NCBI GenBank assembly: GCA_004794785.1
Contig: SJOL01009883.1
Coordinates: forward strand, 782,412 to 846,411
DNA: 64,000 bases
Source of the DNA: Opisthorchis felineus
Lineage: Eukaryota > Platyhelminthes > Trematoda > Opisthorchiida > Opisthorchiidae
Reading direction: 5' to 3'
The notes under the pieces were generated by a model. It did not search any database. It was not told the DNA's origin and worked only from the letters and a program-made list of their open reading frames with translations. Numbering within the stretch: position 1 is the stretch's first letter; each line of letters opens with the position of its first letter. Made by a program: the position numbers and the translations under genes. This document shows, one piece after another, positions 12,301 through 22,480 of the stretch.

Positions 12301-15300
12301 GTGCATGCGAGGAGCCGGTCACACTTCGAATGCTAGTTGCTCACTTAAAGCTGTAAGCCGAACTTATCCACTCTTGGAGGGACCAAGGAGATCCATCAAA
12401 GTGGACTTATTCTGACGTGTTTGCGAGAAGCTTCAAAGGAACACTTCAGAAGTGATCTCTTCTGACAGGTAGTTTCTGGCAGGCCCGATGTTCCCAGAGG
12501 TAGCTATCTATTTTGATGCAGTCTAAAGGTGAACCTAGCCTACAAAGTTGCAATGAATGTCTTGCAGATTATGATAGTGATGCGGTAATGTGGCATTATC
12601 AGGCGATATTTTAGTTTAGGGTTCTCGTTTATGCTAACTTTAAGAAAAGTATGGAAAAGCATAGGGTATTTAGTGCTGGGCAACTTTTTGTTTTTGATCC
12701 AACGGCTCCATCAGATTGGGTGACCAGGTTTCAAGGCAGACGGAGAACCAAATGGGCATGATCGTTTATTATTATTATTACTCGGGAGGGACCGTCCTCA
12801 GGAGAGGTTACCTCTTGGAAGGCCGCTTTACTTGGCCCCATGAGGCGTTTTCAGCAGTGAACTTTCTGCGGTCGGTTACTTGAGGTAGACACTCCAAAGT
12901 GTAGCAACCGTGTGTGCAGCACACGTAACTCCACACTACTCGCTGTTTGTTACAGCTGTTCTAGAGTCTGGAACATCGCTTATGATCAACTCCGTCTTCT
13001 TATTTCCTGGGGATATTTCACTTTTGAAGTTACTGTGCTGTGCGGATGCCCAATTAGCCAGCAAACAACAAGGGAAAAACTTCCCATAAAGTCATTGTAA
13101 AATGGTTTACCATGGAGCCCTGTGATAACCCATTGCTAGCCTCTGAAGAATGGAATCTAATCCACAGTGATTACATTGTGGTTGCTGCCTTTGTAAAAGT
13201 AGTTTTTATTCCTTTCAAGATACACATATCCTCCACTTAGGAAACCACTAACCAGAGACCGCTTTCGGCCAGCCTCTGGAGTGGTATTTTCAGAGGGCCA
13301 CAAATATGTCTTCAGTCCTTTTAAAGAGACTGCTCTTTGGTCTCTAGAGTGGTCTCCAGAGGGATAAATATGTATAGGAAGGTCTCCTAAACGACCTAAA
13401 CGACAGTGATCTTTTCTATACCCATTTACAAGATTTACAAGTATAATCTATGACAACCGTAGCAGTTGCGTGCAACCGAGAAGAAAGTTGTGTTGTGACA
13501 GTCGCAGCCACTTGGGCATCAATTTTATCCGTCACACTGGTGATTTTTAAGTGGCATCAGAATATAACAAAGTTTTGAGCGCGGAATCGGCATCTTGGCC
13601 GTTTTGGGGAGTGGATTTTACGCCACAATGACGTTCAAAGTGATCTCATTTGGATCTCGGGGAGGTGTCTGATGGAGCCTGAGTTAAGTGACCTCAGTTT
13701 GTGGTGGTTTTGGCGGATCTCATTGGAGGGTCTGCGAGGCTGTCTGCACGTGCTGTATGGTTGGATGTAACTGAGCTATTTCTCACGATAACATATTTAT
13801 TGATTTCGCTAACATACCTCTTTGCAAACTGCCTGTATGTTGTAACCACGTACTATAGGCGGTCGCTGTGCTGCTCTCTGGTGTCCTGCAAACGGGATTG
13901 CAACTCCTATATCGGTCATTGAGTATCCTATTCCGCCTCCTATGGTATATCAAAAGGTATAGCAGAATGACACAGCCTTTCATGGAGACAAAGAAGAATT
14001 ATTACAATTGTATTCATAAGGTTATCACAGAAGGTTCCATAAGGTCAAGCCAGAATCTTCTTGATGGGCAAGAAGGGCCAAGGTATAAATGCTCGATCCT
14101 GGTTGGCTGACATTCTGGTCAATCAGCGTATACCTTCGTTCGGTTCGTAGCACGCACGTGACACATCCGTCCAATTGGTGTGCTGTTCTGCTGGCCTTCG
14201 GACAGACTCCTACTTTCCTGAAGTGATCTTTCCTGTTGTTAACTCGCTTAGTAAACCCTTGTGTTTTGACATCTTGGTTATGTATTTGAGCAGGATGTAC
14301 TATACCGATTAGTTTTGACTCAACTCATCTTTGTGCTTGTTGTACTTTTTCGTCACTGTTTTGTGTGACATTAGTTCCTATGTAGTGATTTCCACATAAA
14401 GAATAGCCATGAAGCTAACTTTTCACCATACTCAGTTATATTTTTTTTAATTAGTCGTTTTACCGAGGAAGGATATGATAATGAGGAGCTGTAATTCTGT
14501 ACCTGATTGACTGGTATACGATACGGGTATGATTAGACCAACGGACCCAAACACATCACACAAACGGTTTGCGTGAGTCTGCAAATTAGATGTAGACCCC
14601 AGCGATTGAGATAGACGAACTCGCAGAGGCCCATTGAGATCCATCATCAAGTCTAAGCATAATAGCACGTTAGTGGACATCAGCTCCGCCTTTAAAGAAG
14701 GGGAATTGTTGTTCCCTCAATTTTTAGTGTCATACTGCACTTTTCTCGCGCAAATTCCTGCATGAGGAATGATTGTTGATGTGATATAAACAGTGGTATT
14801 CGAATAAACGTACTGCATTCACTGTGACTCTCACTTGATCTTTCCCTTCTTGTCCCAGACTAACGAGCTCGCTGAACTTCTGCTGGACCAACGACTCATA
14901 AGCCACATTTCCAGAAAGACTATGTGATTGTTTCAAGTCGCCAATTTCCCTCGACTGTGATACAAATTTGCATTATCATTCAAAGCGCCTGCGCTTCATT
15001 TACTTTCATCTTTTATTTTCTCGACTGATTTTCATGATTTGTGCCACCTAGCCTGCACATATAACTGCCGTACATATCACTGCCCTTGTTTTTAGTTTCC
15101 ACTGATACTTGAAGAGTTTATTATGTCATTATCTTGTCCGTATCGTTTTCAAATGTGATTAGGTAGTTTTCAGGTAGGTGTTAGTACGGGCAAATCTGAA
15201 TAAAGATTATAATTATGTTCTAGGCATCTTTGGTCGTGCAAAGCGCATTACTAGAGGTGAAATACTGGACACTCCTAAGTATCGACGGATGGCCCCCGAA

Positions 15301-15357
15301 GTTGTTCGAATGTACAAGATGCAAACAGAGAAGACAGCTCGGCCTGAAAATGTCTGA
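281..15357 (+). CDS. CCDC125: CCDC125-like coiled-coil protein, 3' six exons (5' end outside window)
   Basis: Six exons join through GT-AG introns with matching phases (2/1, 0, 1/2, 0, 1/2) into 517 codons ending in TGA at 15355-15357. Residues 1-28 are a charged helix typical of a coiled coil. Residues 29-166 are Ser/Thr-rich. Residues 167-179 hold CSC and CAC, followed by RKLL, and residues 205-222 hold the helix motif IEAYRIALESQF. From memory, human CCDC125 has the same order: CxC pairs, RKLL, then a helix with AFRIAFEQQ. The rest is serine-rich with basic patches. CCDC125 is about 510 residues in human and is known as a cytoplasmic coiled-coil protein linked to cell motility. That role is family knowledge and is not shown here. 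The start codon, promoter and 5' exons lie left of the window. No AATAAA is seen within 300 bases after the stop. The last splice junction is the weakest part of the model. Confidence 0.72.
364..2570 (+). other. Intron 1
   Basis: This 2.2-kb GT-AG intron contains one LINE 3'-end fragment near 1150-1360. I recognise nothing else in it. Confidence 0.7.
1150..1360 (+). mobile_element. RTE LINE 3'-end fragment
   Basis: The translation reads LLELAHWLGPDFTKRDVH, NPTRAFQLLLSRLGQP and GTERVLQVE. This is the degenerate form of the translated 3' tail seen repeatedly in fluke RTE elements (NPTSASRLPLSRLGQPGS...RHRKGVTAE). It is followed by a TTG-rich tail. It is a 5'-truncated dead copy inside intron 1. 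Confidence 0.7.
2571..3076 (+). CDS. CCDC125: Exon B: Ser-rich linker and cysteine cluster
   Basis: The acceptor is TTTGTTTTGCAG ending at 2570. The donor is CAG|GTAGTG at 3077. The reading frame stays open for all 506 bases and continues into intron on both sides, making an 845-base open frame, far longer than chance predicts here. The exon encodes residues 28-196. It begins LLYKHDKLGHLGFK, is rich in Ser, Thr and Asn, and ends with the CSC...CAC cluster and QRKLLRC. The Cys cluster before RKLL is the best link to CCDC125. The long opposite-strand open frame at 2512-2979 is a shadow of this exon. Confidence 0.85.
3077..5960 (+). other. Intron 2
   Basis: This 2.9-kb intron has no coding or repeat feature I can name. 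A short GGGTTCGAATTC stretch near 5609 resembles a tRNA B box, but there is no supporting cloverleaf. Confidence 0.7.
5961..6108 (+). CDS. CCDC125: Exon C: second coiled-coil helix
   Basis: The acceptor is CTTTTTCTAG ending at 5960 and the donor is GTAAGC at 6109. The exon enters in phase 0 and leaves after one base. It encodes residues 197-245, starting LYKEANSVRDMKITIEAYR and ending VPKITYA. The IEAYRIALESQF helix matches, from memory, the conserved AFRIAFEQQ helix of CCDC125. The exon has no ATG-initiated long open frame of its own and is found only by splice-site and phase reasoning. Confidence 0.82.
6500..6870 (-). mobile_element. Penelope-like terminal repeat with inverted arms
   Basis: Read on the - strand, 6547-6505 is a degenerate hammerhead-like motif (ACCCAC, CTGATAA, a loop, then a GCGGGC end). 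To its right, 6624-6662 (GTTACCAGGAGACTCAGG...) and 6799-6838 form an inverted repeat about 35-40 bases long. The same order is seen in the clusters at 22 and 42 kb: hammerhead on -, a linker containing ATGTTCTACTTGAAC, then the inverted GAGACTC...CTCGTTTA arms. The - strand open frame at 6619-6909 shares NVLHKSRLM with the 42.4-kb copy (NVLNKGRLM). Confidence 0.6.
7715..7845 (+). mobile_element. RTE LINE 3'-end fragment with TTA tail
   Basis: The nucleotides parallel the 1150-1360 copy: CTGTCTGGGTTTGGGCACCC, then GGCATGGCAGCTATGCACCG, then GTGTTACAGCTGAACG. A GATTATTGATTATTATTATTA simple-repeat tail follows, typical of RTE 3' ends. The copy is 5'-truncated. Confidence 0.65.
8290..8415 (+). 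mobile_element. RTE LINE 3'-end fragment next to exon D
   Basis: The translation includes SPRAFLLPLFWLGQPSN and an IHENGSTA stretch, matching the LINE tail NPTSASRLPLSRLGQP...RHRKGVTAE with substitutions. It ends about 55 bases before the exon D acceptor and shares an open frame with the exon. It contains a cryptic acceptor (GGTGCTGCAG, 8379-8388). Confidence 0.65.
8469..9001 (+). CDS. CCDC125: Exon D: Ser/Arg-rich segment
   Basis: The acceptor is CACTTCCATCAATCCAG ending at 8468. It supplies the two bases that complete the codon split by exon C. The donor is CCT|GTGAGT at 9002, phase 0. The exon encodes residues 246-423, including SPLFTSLVHDLLG, an acidic stretch EEHHSPEDS, basic LRRKRG, and the serine-rich SDSLPSTLRSSSIRKSLRQ. 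The frame is open upstream into a LINE 3' end. A competing acceptor at 8388 inside that LINE breaks the phase, so 8469 is preferred. Confidence 0.82.
9002..10998 (+). other. Intron 4
   Basis: This 2.0-kb intron contains a short LINE 3'-end fragment near 9503-9580. Nothing else is recognisable. Confidence 0.7.
9503..9580 (+). mobile_element. Short RTE LINE 3'-end fragment
   Basis: This is a partial match to the other LINE tails: CTTCCTTTGAGTTACACGGC, GCTATGCACTGAAAAGGTGC, then TACGGCTGGACC. It lies in intron 4. Confidence 0.45.
10999..11149 (+). CDS. CCDC125: Exon E
   Basis: The acceptor is TGCAATCTTTCAAG ending at 10998, phase 0 and in frame with exon D. The exon encodes SNMSYAAKLCARARSMEALH and RYQSNSSILGELASK. 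Two overlapping donors exist. AAG|GTAGGT (exon end 11145) is the stronger site, but it puts exon F in a cysteine- and tryptophan-containing frame. TAG|GTAGAT (end 11149) keeps exon F in the frame that reads like a protein end. I chose 11149 on coding content. Confidence 0.65.
11535..11640 (+). mobile_element. Degenerate RTE LINE 3'-end fragment
   Basis: TTTATACCGAAAGTAGGCAA followed by CAGCTAAAGGATTGA matches the end of the tail at 7790-7830, with a weaker match upstream. It is an old copy in intron 5. Confidence 0.4.
12763..12781. repeat. TTA/ATT microsatellite
   Basis: A short run of TTATTATTATTATTA. It may be the tail of an old RTE LINE, since the same tail follows the copy at 7830. Confidence 0.6.
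13273..13380. repeat. Two diverged direct repeats
   Basis: Units starting at 13273 (CCTCTGGAGTGG...) and 13341 (TCTCTAGAGTGG...) each continue with CAGAGGG and AAATATGT. The period is about 68 bases. The origin is unknown. Confidence 0.5.
15224..15357 (+). CDS. CCDC125: Exon F: C-terminal exon with stop
   Basis: The acceptor is TTATGTTCTAG ending at 15223. With two bases completing a Gly codon it encodes IFGRAKRITRGEILDTPKYR and VVRMYKMQTEK, ending ENV-stop (TGA 15355-15357). The charged composition looks coding. I do not recognise this tail in vertebrate CCDC125. The alternative phase runs open to a TAA near 15385 with a less protein-like translation. An extra exon in the 4.1-kb intron before it cannot be excluded. 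Confidence 0.55.
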
Positions 15358-18300
15358 AAATACAAAAACGGGCCAGATTTTTTAATACACAAGCAACTGA
15401 AAATTCTCTAGACAGGGTTACCCACAGAATATAGAAGACCGACCAAGATTTGCCTAGATAGTTATCGTGATGAGCGCCCTAGTGGTGGCTTGACTATCTT
15501 TGGACATCTAACCGTTGCAAAAAGCACGATTAGGGACGATGTGGTTATTGCTAGGTATGTAGGACTGTTCTCAGGGACGTTTTTTGACCACAACTAATGA
15601 TCGGGCCGTGAAGAGTACTTGACCTCGGGGTGCGCTCACATTGAAGCGGTGAACATTGAGGGGTGCACTCATGAATCTGCGGATGAATTTAGACGATATT
15701 GAGAATTGTTCAAACATAAGTGATCCAGTGCTGCTAAACCAGTTGAATGTTGTGAAGAAGCAGTTGAACGTAACACGTAGGTTACCGATTAGTTTGGGAA
15801 CTGTATGGTTCCAGCCTGTTTGAGAATGTGGAAAGTGCCAGGATTGGATTGGGGAGTGAGAGTACTTTGAACCTTTCCTGAGATGAGGGCGGTTCAGAAG
15901 TTTTGAGAAAGAATGCCAACGTCTCCAAGTGTACTGGGAATATAGTACATTTGATGACAATGCACATTAAGGGGGTACAGTTAGTGTTTCAGGACCAGAA
16001 AAAAAGAAAGTACCGTTTCATAAGAAAACCTAGCAACCCAACTCGATCGCGCACTGACTTTGTCCCCCCCCCCCCCCCCCCCCCCGAATGATTTCCAAAC
16101 GTCTGCAAGTAATCTGCCAGGCTTGGCGAACAGATCAACAGTCACCTGACCAAAGTAAGGTAACCCTAGGTGGAGACTACCGCTGGACAAATACCACTTT
16201 TTACGCTCTCCAAATGGCTCAGAACCATTGGATAAGGAGCAAAATCTACACAAGGAAAACGAGTTAAATCTAGAAAATCTAACATATCATCAACCCGTCG
16301 GAAGTTTAGTTTGGGTCATAGCTGAATTTCTAACACTCATTTGCTGAGAGAAGTCTCGATGGAGTCCACGGTATTTGATACATTATCGATATCTTTCACC
16401 ATAATACCCAGAATACGGACAGTCTCGGGATTGTAAAACTATTCATTACATCTTCATTTTCTTCGAGAATTTGTTTTATGTTAGGGTTGTAAAGAATCTT
16501 ATGTTTGGTTTCCCTTAGGTTCATCAGTAACTCCAAGCTAGTGCTAACTTTAGGTCCCGAGACCGCTTATCATGATAGAGAGCTGTATGTGAACTTCATT
16601 GCATGTATTGATCCAGCCTAGGAAGTCACACTGTCCCAGAAAAGTATTCGGATGCGGGTGTACTTAGGGCTATCAACTATGTGCTTTGTTACTGTATATA
16701 TGTTCTTTTTTGCGCATGGATTTATCTCGCATCAGTAGACGCAAAGCCAAATCGTTCGGTGGCACCGACGTATTATTGGTGCCCATCCGTCTGTTCCATC
16801 ACGTGACCGAATTCTATTCGCTATTGCTTGCTGTGATTCACCAGCGAATCACGCTATATGAAGCTGCTGCAGTCTGGCAATTTAGCCTAGTTGCTATGAC
16901 TGTTGTCATGCCCGCAAGCATGGCCCTGATATCACCCTTGTTTGCCTATCAATCCAATTTATTCAACCCCGTGGGCAGGGAACTGACCAACTAACCAAAC
17001 AGCATGTTTAGTCATCCGAAGAGCCATTCGCAATCAAAGGTCATCCTTCTGCCAAATGGATGTATATAAACACGAACAAAGCATTGCTCAATGCCTTTAC
17101 TACGGCGCACCGCTAAGCAGGACGCAAAGCTAATCTCCTGCCCACAGATGATATCACCTCGGCTGGTGACGAAATTTTTGCAACCAAATTACCAAGCTAA
17201 GTGAATTTATATAAGTGCGTTGTATTCCTAGCCTAGATGAGAATTGTGAAAGAGTCTCAAACAGAAGTTTCTGTTCCAACATTCGGCTGTGGGTTGCTAA
17301 ACAGCGGTGTGCCTCCCGCTCACGTAGGCAGGATACATTTTCACTCGATTTCTCCATTTGCGTTTGGTGTTTCATGATTTCTAAAATAATTTCCCACTAC
17401 GGGTTTGAGTTCACTTACGTAACGAATTTCGGAATTGATCAGTCTAAATATCATCACGGGCTACGAAATTCTAGTAGAATGCTGCTGATCACCTCAACAC
17501 AACTTTCGCCTTGACAGGTGCGCAACGGGTGTCCGCATAATTCTGGAGACGACCAGCGCGCTCACTTCCCCAGGGTATCTAAATAAACAGGCCCTGGAAA
17601 CGTCAATGATTTGGGCAGGTAGCCATTAAAGTTGTGCCAGACAAAAGTTAAGTAACAAAAAGACGACAGGTCTCCAAATTTTCTGACACTGCGCTTTATT
17701 TCATTGCGATTTTTGATAAGCTCTTTGTTATTTGGGTAAAGGTGGACTTCTTATATTCTGGACGTTTATTTCTTGCTCATATTGAGTGGACTTTCTGTAA
17801 AAGCTGCCACAATCGCGATGATAATAAAATTTTGTTAGCCTTTAGTTATTTGACCCGTGTCAAATTAACTTCAAAAGGACTATAATCCAGACGCCCCAGT
17901 TGCAGGTTTGGTAAATATTTGCTTCAAACATAGTCGTACAAACTCACCATTTCCTCTTGAAAATATATTTGCGCGCTGCTTTTGACCTCACAAAATTAGG
18001 TAGCATGATTAAGCTGGTGTTGAATTCAATAAAAATGAAGTTAGTTTATATCTCGCTGTCTCCGTGGTTTCGTTGAAGATTCAACAAAAAAATACAGTTT
18101 TTGGTACCGTGACAAGTTTGATCCTGTAAGAAGCGGAGTTTGTTTACGACCTCATGAAGCAAGCTTTCAGAGTCTCGGAACATACTTGTATTTGCAAAAT
18201 TTACCATAGAGCGAATCCTCAACTTGTAGGCTTGTAGAAGTTGCAGTGAGATGCTATTCGAGAAAGTCCCCTCTGGAATTTTCTATGCAAGGGGTACAAA

Positions 18301-21300
18301 GTATTTACTCAGTAAAATATGAATTATGGCGAAGAATAAGGCTGAAACTTGACAAGTATTCCAAGCCAGGCTTTGCTGAACTATACTTTTGTCAAGGCTT
18401 TTTTAAATTGTATTCATTCGGTTATGTGCTAAGGCAGTCACACGGTACATAATAAAGTTTTCTGTCATATGGCAACAAAGACGAATTCCTCACCGGAATT
18501 GTAGACACGAGAGCTGATTCTTTCCCAGAAGCCAACACATAAATTTTATTTCCATTGAACGTAACAGATACATAGATAGCCTCTCTTTGTTGCTCGGTAT
18601 GTGTAAAATAACGATCTGGATTTATTGTTTGACACGATATTGTTCGCCACCCATTCCTGCCCTAACAGAACATGGAACGAAAAACATGTTTAAGAAGCCT
18701 TAAGTTTATTCTGCAAACAGGATAGTGCTTGGAACTGAACTCTTTTTGGTATGAGAGAGCTTCGTAAACGTATGATATATTTTGTTTGCACTTTGAAGTG
18801 CCAGAAGCTGACCAAACAGTGAGCTCTTTTTGCGACCGCAAAGATTTAACTCATGATGGTTGTTCACGTTTCGCGGAACAGAACATGTAAGGTAATATGA
18901 AGCGAAGTAATCTTGCAATAAACTCGTTATTCTCCCGAGGGGTAGTCACAGACTTATCATTTTATAATACACCTAGAAATGTTGGCATAATATCGTCTAC
19001 CAGCAACGGAGTATCTGGAAGTTTATTAAAAAAATCATCTAGTTCCGCCGTGACTCAAGACGAGAGAAATGGGATACCTAATCTGCTTACAATGAATCAA
19101 ATGGGTTTCGCAAGTTTATATACCGCTGTAGTTAGCCGTTGTACCCTGACTAAAAAATTACTGATTATCAAGCCTAATAACCAAGTAGCCCACACTTTAC
19201 TGACTACGCTCAGACCTCTCAATTACAACAGTGATTGCAAGGATACCTGTGTAAACATGTATCTGACGCAGGAACAATTGTATCGTCATTAATTACCTTA
19301 TAAGCGTCTCTTTCCCGCATTGTGCTGCTGCTACAAGTCACTAGGAATCGCTAGAAAACTGAGATCCACGGGTTATGTTATGCCTAAGGTTATTATAGTG
19401 TGCAAGCAAGCAACAACAAAAGACAGTCCACCCCTACAAGGCAGAAACTTTGGGCCTCCAGTTTTTTCTCAGCTGGACGATTTGGTCGCAAAGGTTTTGT
19501 CAACAAACAGGGTGATTTTAACAATGAACAATACAGTAACGGGACGAAAAAGTTTAGTATCGTACCACTAATGCATTAGGCAGTGGCTATCACCACGATT
19601 GGTGATGAAGCACTCGGATGCTCGGCTTCTGGGACAGATAACGGTAATTGATACCACCTGGGCTACAGAAATCTCTCTGTGGCGGAAGGGATTGCCGGTG
19701 GCATTTGGCTAGAGATGGGGCAACACACTGGAGCCCTTGTACTAAAGTTGTCAACTCCGACGGTTGTACCAATTTTCTTTTGATAGAATGATAGGAAAAA
19801 TCCAGGTATCCCTAACATCTACTTGTTCAGAGTCTGTAAGCTGAACCCTATTGTCTTGCCAGGCCGATGTGTACAAAACCAAAAATGGCTTAAAAAGGTC
19901 ATTGCATATCCATGCAACCTGCAAAGAGCCAATGCCTACATGAACATGTGTAAAGAAGGGATTACCGTTTTTCGTTGTAACACTCAAAGGACGTGAACCT
20001 AAACTTTGTGTTTACCACCTTATGGTGATAACATATCAAAATAAGTATCCTTTTAAAACGCATATTTGATTGGATAGGTCACATTTTTTTGAGGAGGCTC
20101 CGTGTTGAAACTGCGGAAGAACTGTATGTGAACGGTATCTTGCTCGCATGACTGAAAGCCAGGTCCAGGACCGTAGCGGATCCAATAATTAATGTGGTGA
20201 AAAACCTATATGATTTCCTTTTTTCGGATTCGTCAGCAAAAACGAATTTGCATAGTAACAGACAGTATTTATAACTGCATGGCGCTAACATCATAAATTT
20301 AGAAGATTTATACTAACCCCTTCATGTGCTGACAAGCAACAGAATTGCTCCATGTATATAACGGAAACAAGCAATTTAATGCTCTCTTGATCGGGAAAGA
20401 TTTAGTTGGGAGTTGCTCATCCACTGCATTCAAAGTCATGGTACGAATACGTGGGTTCCCGTTCAATATTTTGCAACTCTTTGTCCTCCAGGCGCCTGGA
20501 GTGTAGCAGTGTTGGGCCAGTTGTAGAGACCACACAGCGGTCAAGTAGGTTCTCTGGTTTTTTACCTGTTGTCACTCCTGATACGGTGAGACAAAATAGG
20601 GTGGAGTAAGTATGGATGATCATGGCAGGAGGCATCGTTTGCAAAACCTCCATTGGTAGTGCATTTGTCTGGCGTGCAAGAGTGCAGGGGTGCATACGTC
20701 GTCCTTGGTGTCCTCATTTTCGTTTGTATGATGTATATATGCCCTTTTAATCTACGGACTTTCTTGATGGGGTTCAACTTTTCGTATAAAAACAACTACA
20801 CTACTGAACAACAACAATGTCTGTCATTCTAAAACAAAGGAGTATGCTAATTTTTAGTTTTCTGCGCAACCTGGAGGACGAGGATTTAATGACCTACTCA
20901 GAATTTTATGCCTAGAACCTCATGTTTCTTGATAACGTGGCTTTTAAACTTCTAACTTTTTGTCATGGTAAAAAGGGAGGAATAAATATTTTGCAGCCTA
21001 TCGCCATCCAGCACTTTATATTTCGTGCAATAATCCATGCAGAAATATACTGCCGTAATATGTTTATGGTAGACCAGTAGAGCTTCTTGGTTCGCATGAT
21101 ATTTTGCCCAAAAATTGAACTTGTCACCCCTAAGCATAATCCACCACCACGCATTATCAGTTTATTCTTTTAAAAACACTTCGAAGTTAGGTGGACCGTA
21201 ATATATCACTTATCTATTTACCTAGGTAGTAAAAAAGTATTACTCGAAGCATATATGCGGACCACACATAATCTATGATTGACAGTATTTGCATAAAAAC

Positions 21301-21960
21301 CCTGAATGGTTGTGACGATATTAGTTTTTTCCTGCATGAGTGCCCAGCGAATTCAGCTCCCAGTGTCAGTTAAAACTCTGGCACTATCATTGCGTAAGTC
21401 AATTTTTGTTTTAGTTTTATACCTTTCCGAAGGATGTGCTTGTTTCTCAAAACTGAAAACAGGTGTAACCTATGTGCATCATGCAAGCAAAAAGATTATT
21501 CCTTATTCAGAATAAATGCAAGGTTTCGAGCACTTTCTTGCTTTTTAATTATCTCCACCGGTTTTCCCTTCTATAAAACACCCAACCTTAACGTTCCAGT
21601 TAGTGTTTACATTAGTTTGCAGGGGACCTTAAATTTTGAGACTAAGGCCGGCTCGATTCAAACTTTGAGCAAAGAATTTGGCCCCCTCGGTTTATCTTCT
21701 GAGTTTGAATTTTTGTGGGCAGATGCGGCTTAAAAAGCGCCTTCGTCTCCTTTTGTTTCATGCTGATGTGAATAACGGTAAACGATGGATTGATTTAATT
21801 CTTTCAGGCGAATCTAATGCACAAATGACTTGAAGTAGTTGGTCTGTCGAAAGTAATTTGGGTTCCGCTAAATGTCGCTTTCAGAGATTTAGTCTTGTGC
21901 ATTATCTTTATTAAACATTTATCTGATAACCTAACCGGTAAACGCATAGACGTAATACAC
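15358..21960. other. Intergenic, no gene recognised
   Basis: Apart from the poly-C tract I find no supported gene. The open frames at 16686-16994 and 18897-19292 (the latter followed in the same frame by 19320-19571) are near chance length and match no family I know. Sequence near 19590-19990 looks repetitive but is not identified. Confidence 0.6.
16064..16085. repeat. Poly-C tract (22 C)
   Basis: An uninterrupted run of 22 cytosines. Nearby open frames through it give poly-proline or poly-glycine and are not genes. The length is likely unstable in replication or sequencing. Confidence 0.95.
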
Positions 21961-21969
21961 TACTCATAA

Positions 21970-22480
21970 GATTGGTGAAACCTCTTCGGCAGCCCACGAT
22001 CGGTTTAGCCCTTTTTTGGGCTCATCATATAGGCATAGTCCCCGAATTTCCGTCAACCTTATGTCATGCTTGAACCCAGATTGCACTGATTTCGACAAAT
22101 ACACCTATTTGCACATCAGTTGGGTTTTGACCAGAGACCCACCTGGAACCCAGCTGAATCTTTCGTCTACGTTCTTAAGCAACTGAATGGCGCTATTCAT
22201 AAGGTTGTGTAGTGTATTAAGTCCATACAATGTATCGCGATATCACAAATATCATACCAACTGAAACATGAGGCGACCTGCCGCATCACATTTAGTTGCT
22301 TAAGTACATCATAAACGAGAGATTCAGCTGGGTTCCAGGTGAGTCTCCCGTCAAAACCCAACTGATATGCAGATAACTGTCCTTACCGTTAAATGTTTGT
22401 GCGAGATACACCATGTCTCCCAGAGGACCTCGCAAAAGCGGGCATTTTGTCGAAGAGCTGTTGACACAACATCTCAAGAT
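21970..22480 (-). mobile_element. Penelope-like terminal repeat with foldback arms
   Basis: The - strand 22034-21992 reads as a hammerhead-like motif. Linker sequence CGTCAACCTTATGTCATGCT follows at about 22052. Two long inverted arms then occur, 22110-22188 and 22293-22372 (GTTGGGTTTTGACC... against ...GTCAAAACCCAAC). Between them is CATAAGGTTGTGTAGTGTAT, also seen in reversed form at 56.2 kb. The order matches the 6.5-kb cluster, so this is one family. No reverse transcriptase is attached here. Confidence 0.7.
21992..22034 (-). ncRNA. Hammerhead ribozyme motif (degenerate core)
   Basis: On the - strand: stem I GCCTAT, core ATGATGA (expected CTGATGA), stem II GCCC-A6-GGGC, TAAAC (expected GAAAC), cleavage-site-like GATC, then GTGGGC pairing with GCCTAT. 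Two core positions are changed, including the G before AAA, so activity is unlikely. Hammerheads are known in Penelope-like elements of animals. Confidence 0.6.

Larger units (their letters stand above)
11150..15223 (+). other. Intron 5
   Basis: This 4.1-kb intron contains a degenerate LINE 3' end near 11535-11640, a short TTA microsatellite at about 12763-12781, and two diverged direct repeats at about 13273 and 13341. A TGGCATCAGA stretch near 13551 could be an old retroelement primer-binding site. No phase-compatible extra exon was evident. Confidence 0.55.

Noticed and set aside
15903..16253. Frames through the poly-C tract giving poly-Pro or poly-Gly
   Set aside because: These are an artefact of the homopolymer.
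16686..16994. 102-codon hydrophobic frame
   Set aside because: No family match. The hydrophobic content could reflect T-rich DNA. A 7-bp inverted repeat (GTGATTC/GAATCAC) inside is too short to interpret.
18897..19571. 131- and 83-codon + frames in the same phase
   Set aside because: The length is within chance for 64 kb, there is an internal stop, and no family or splice context is recognisable.
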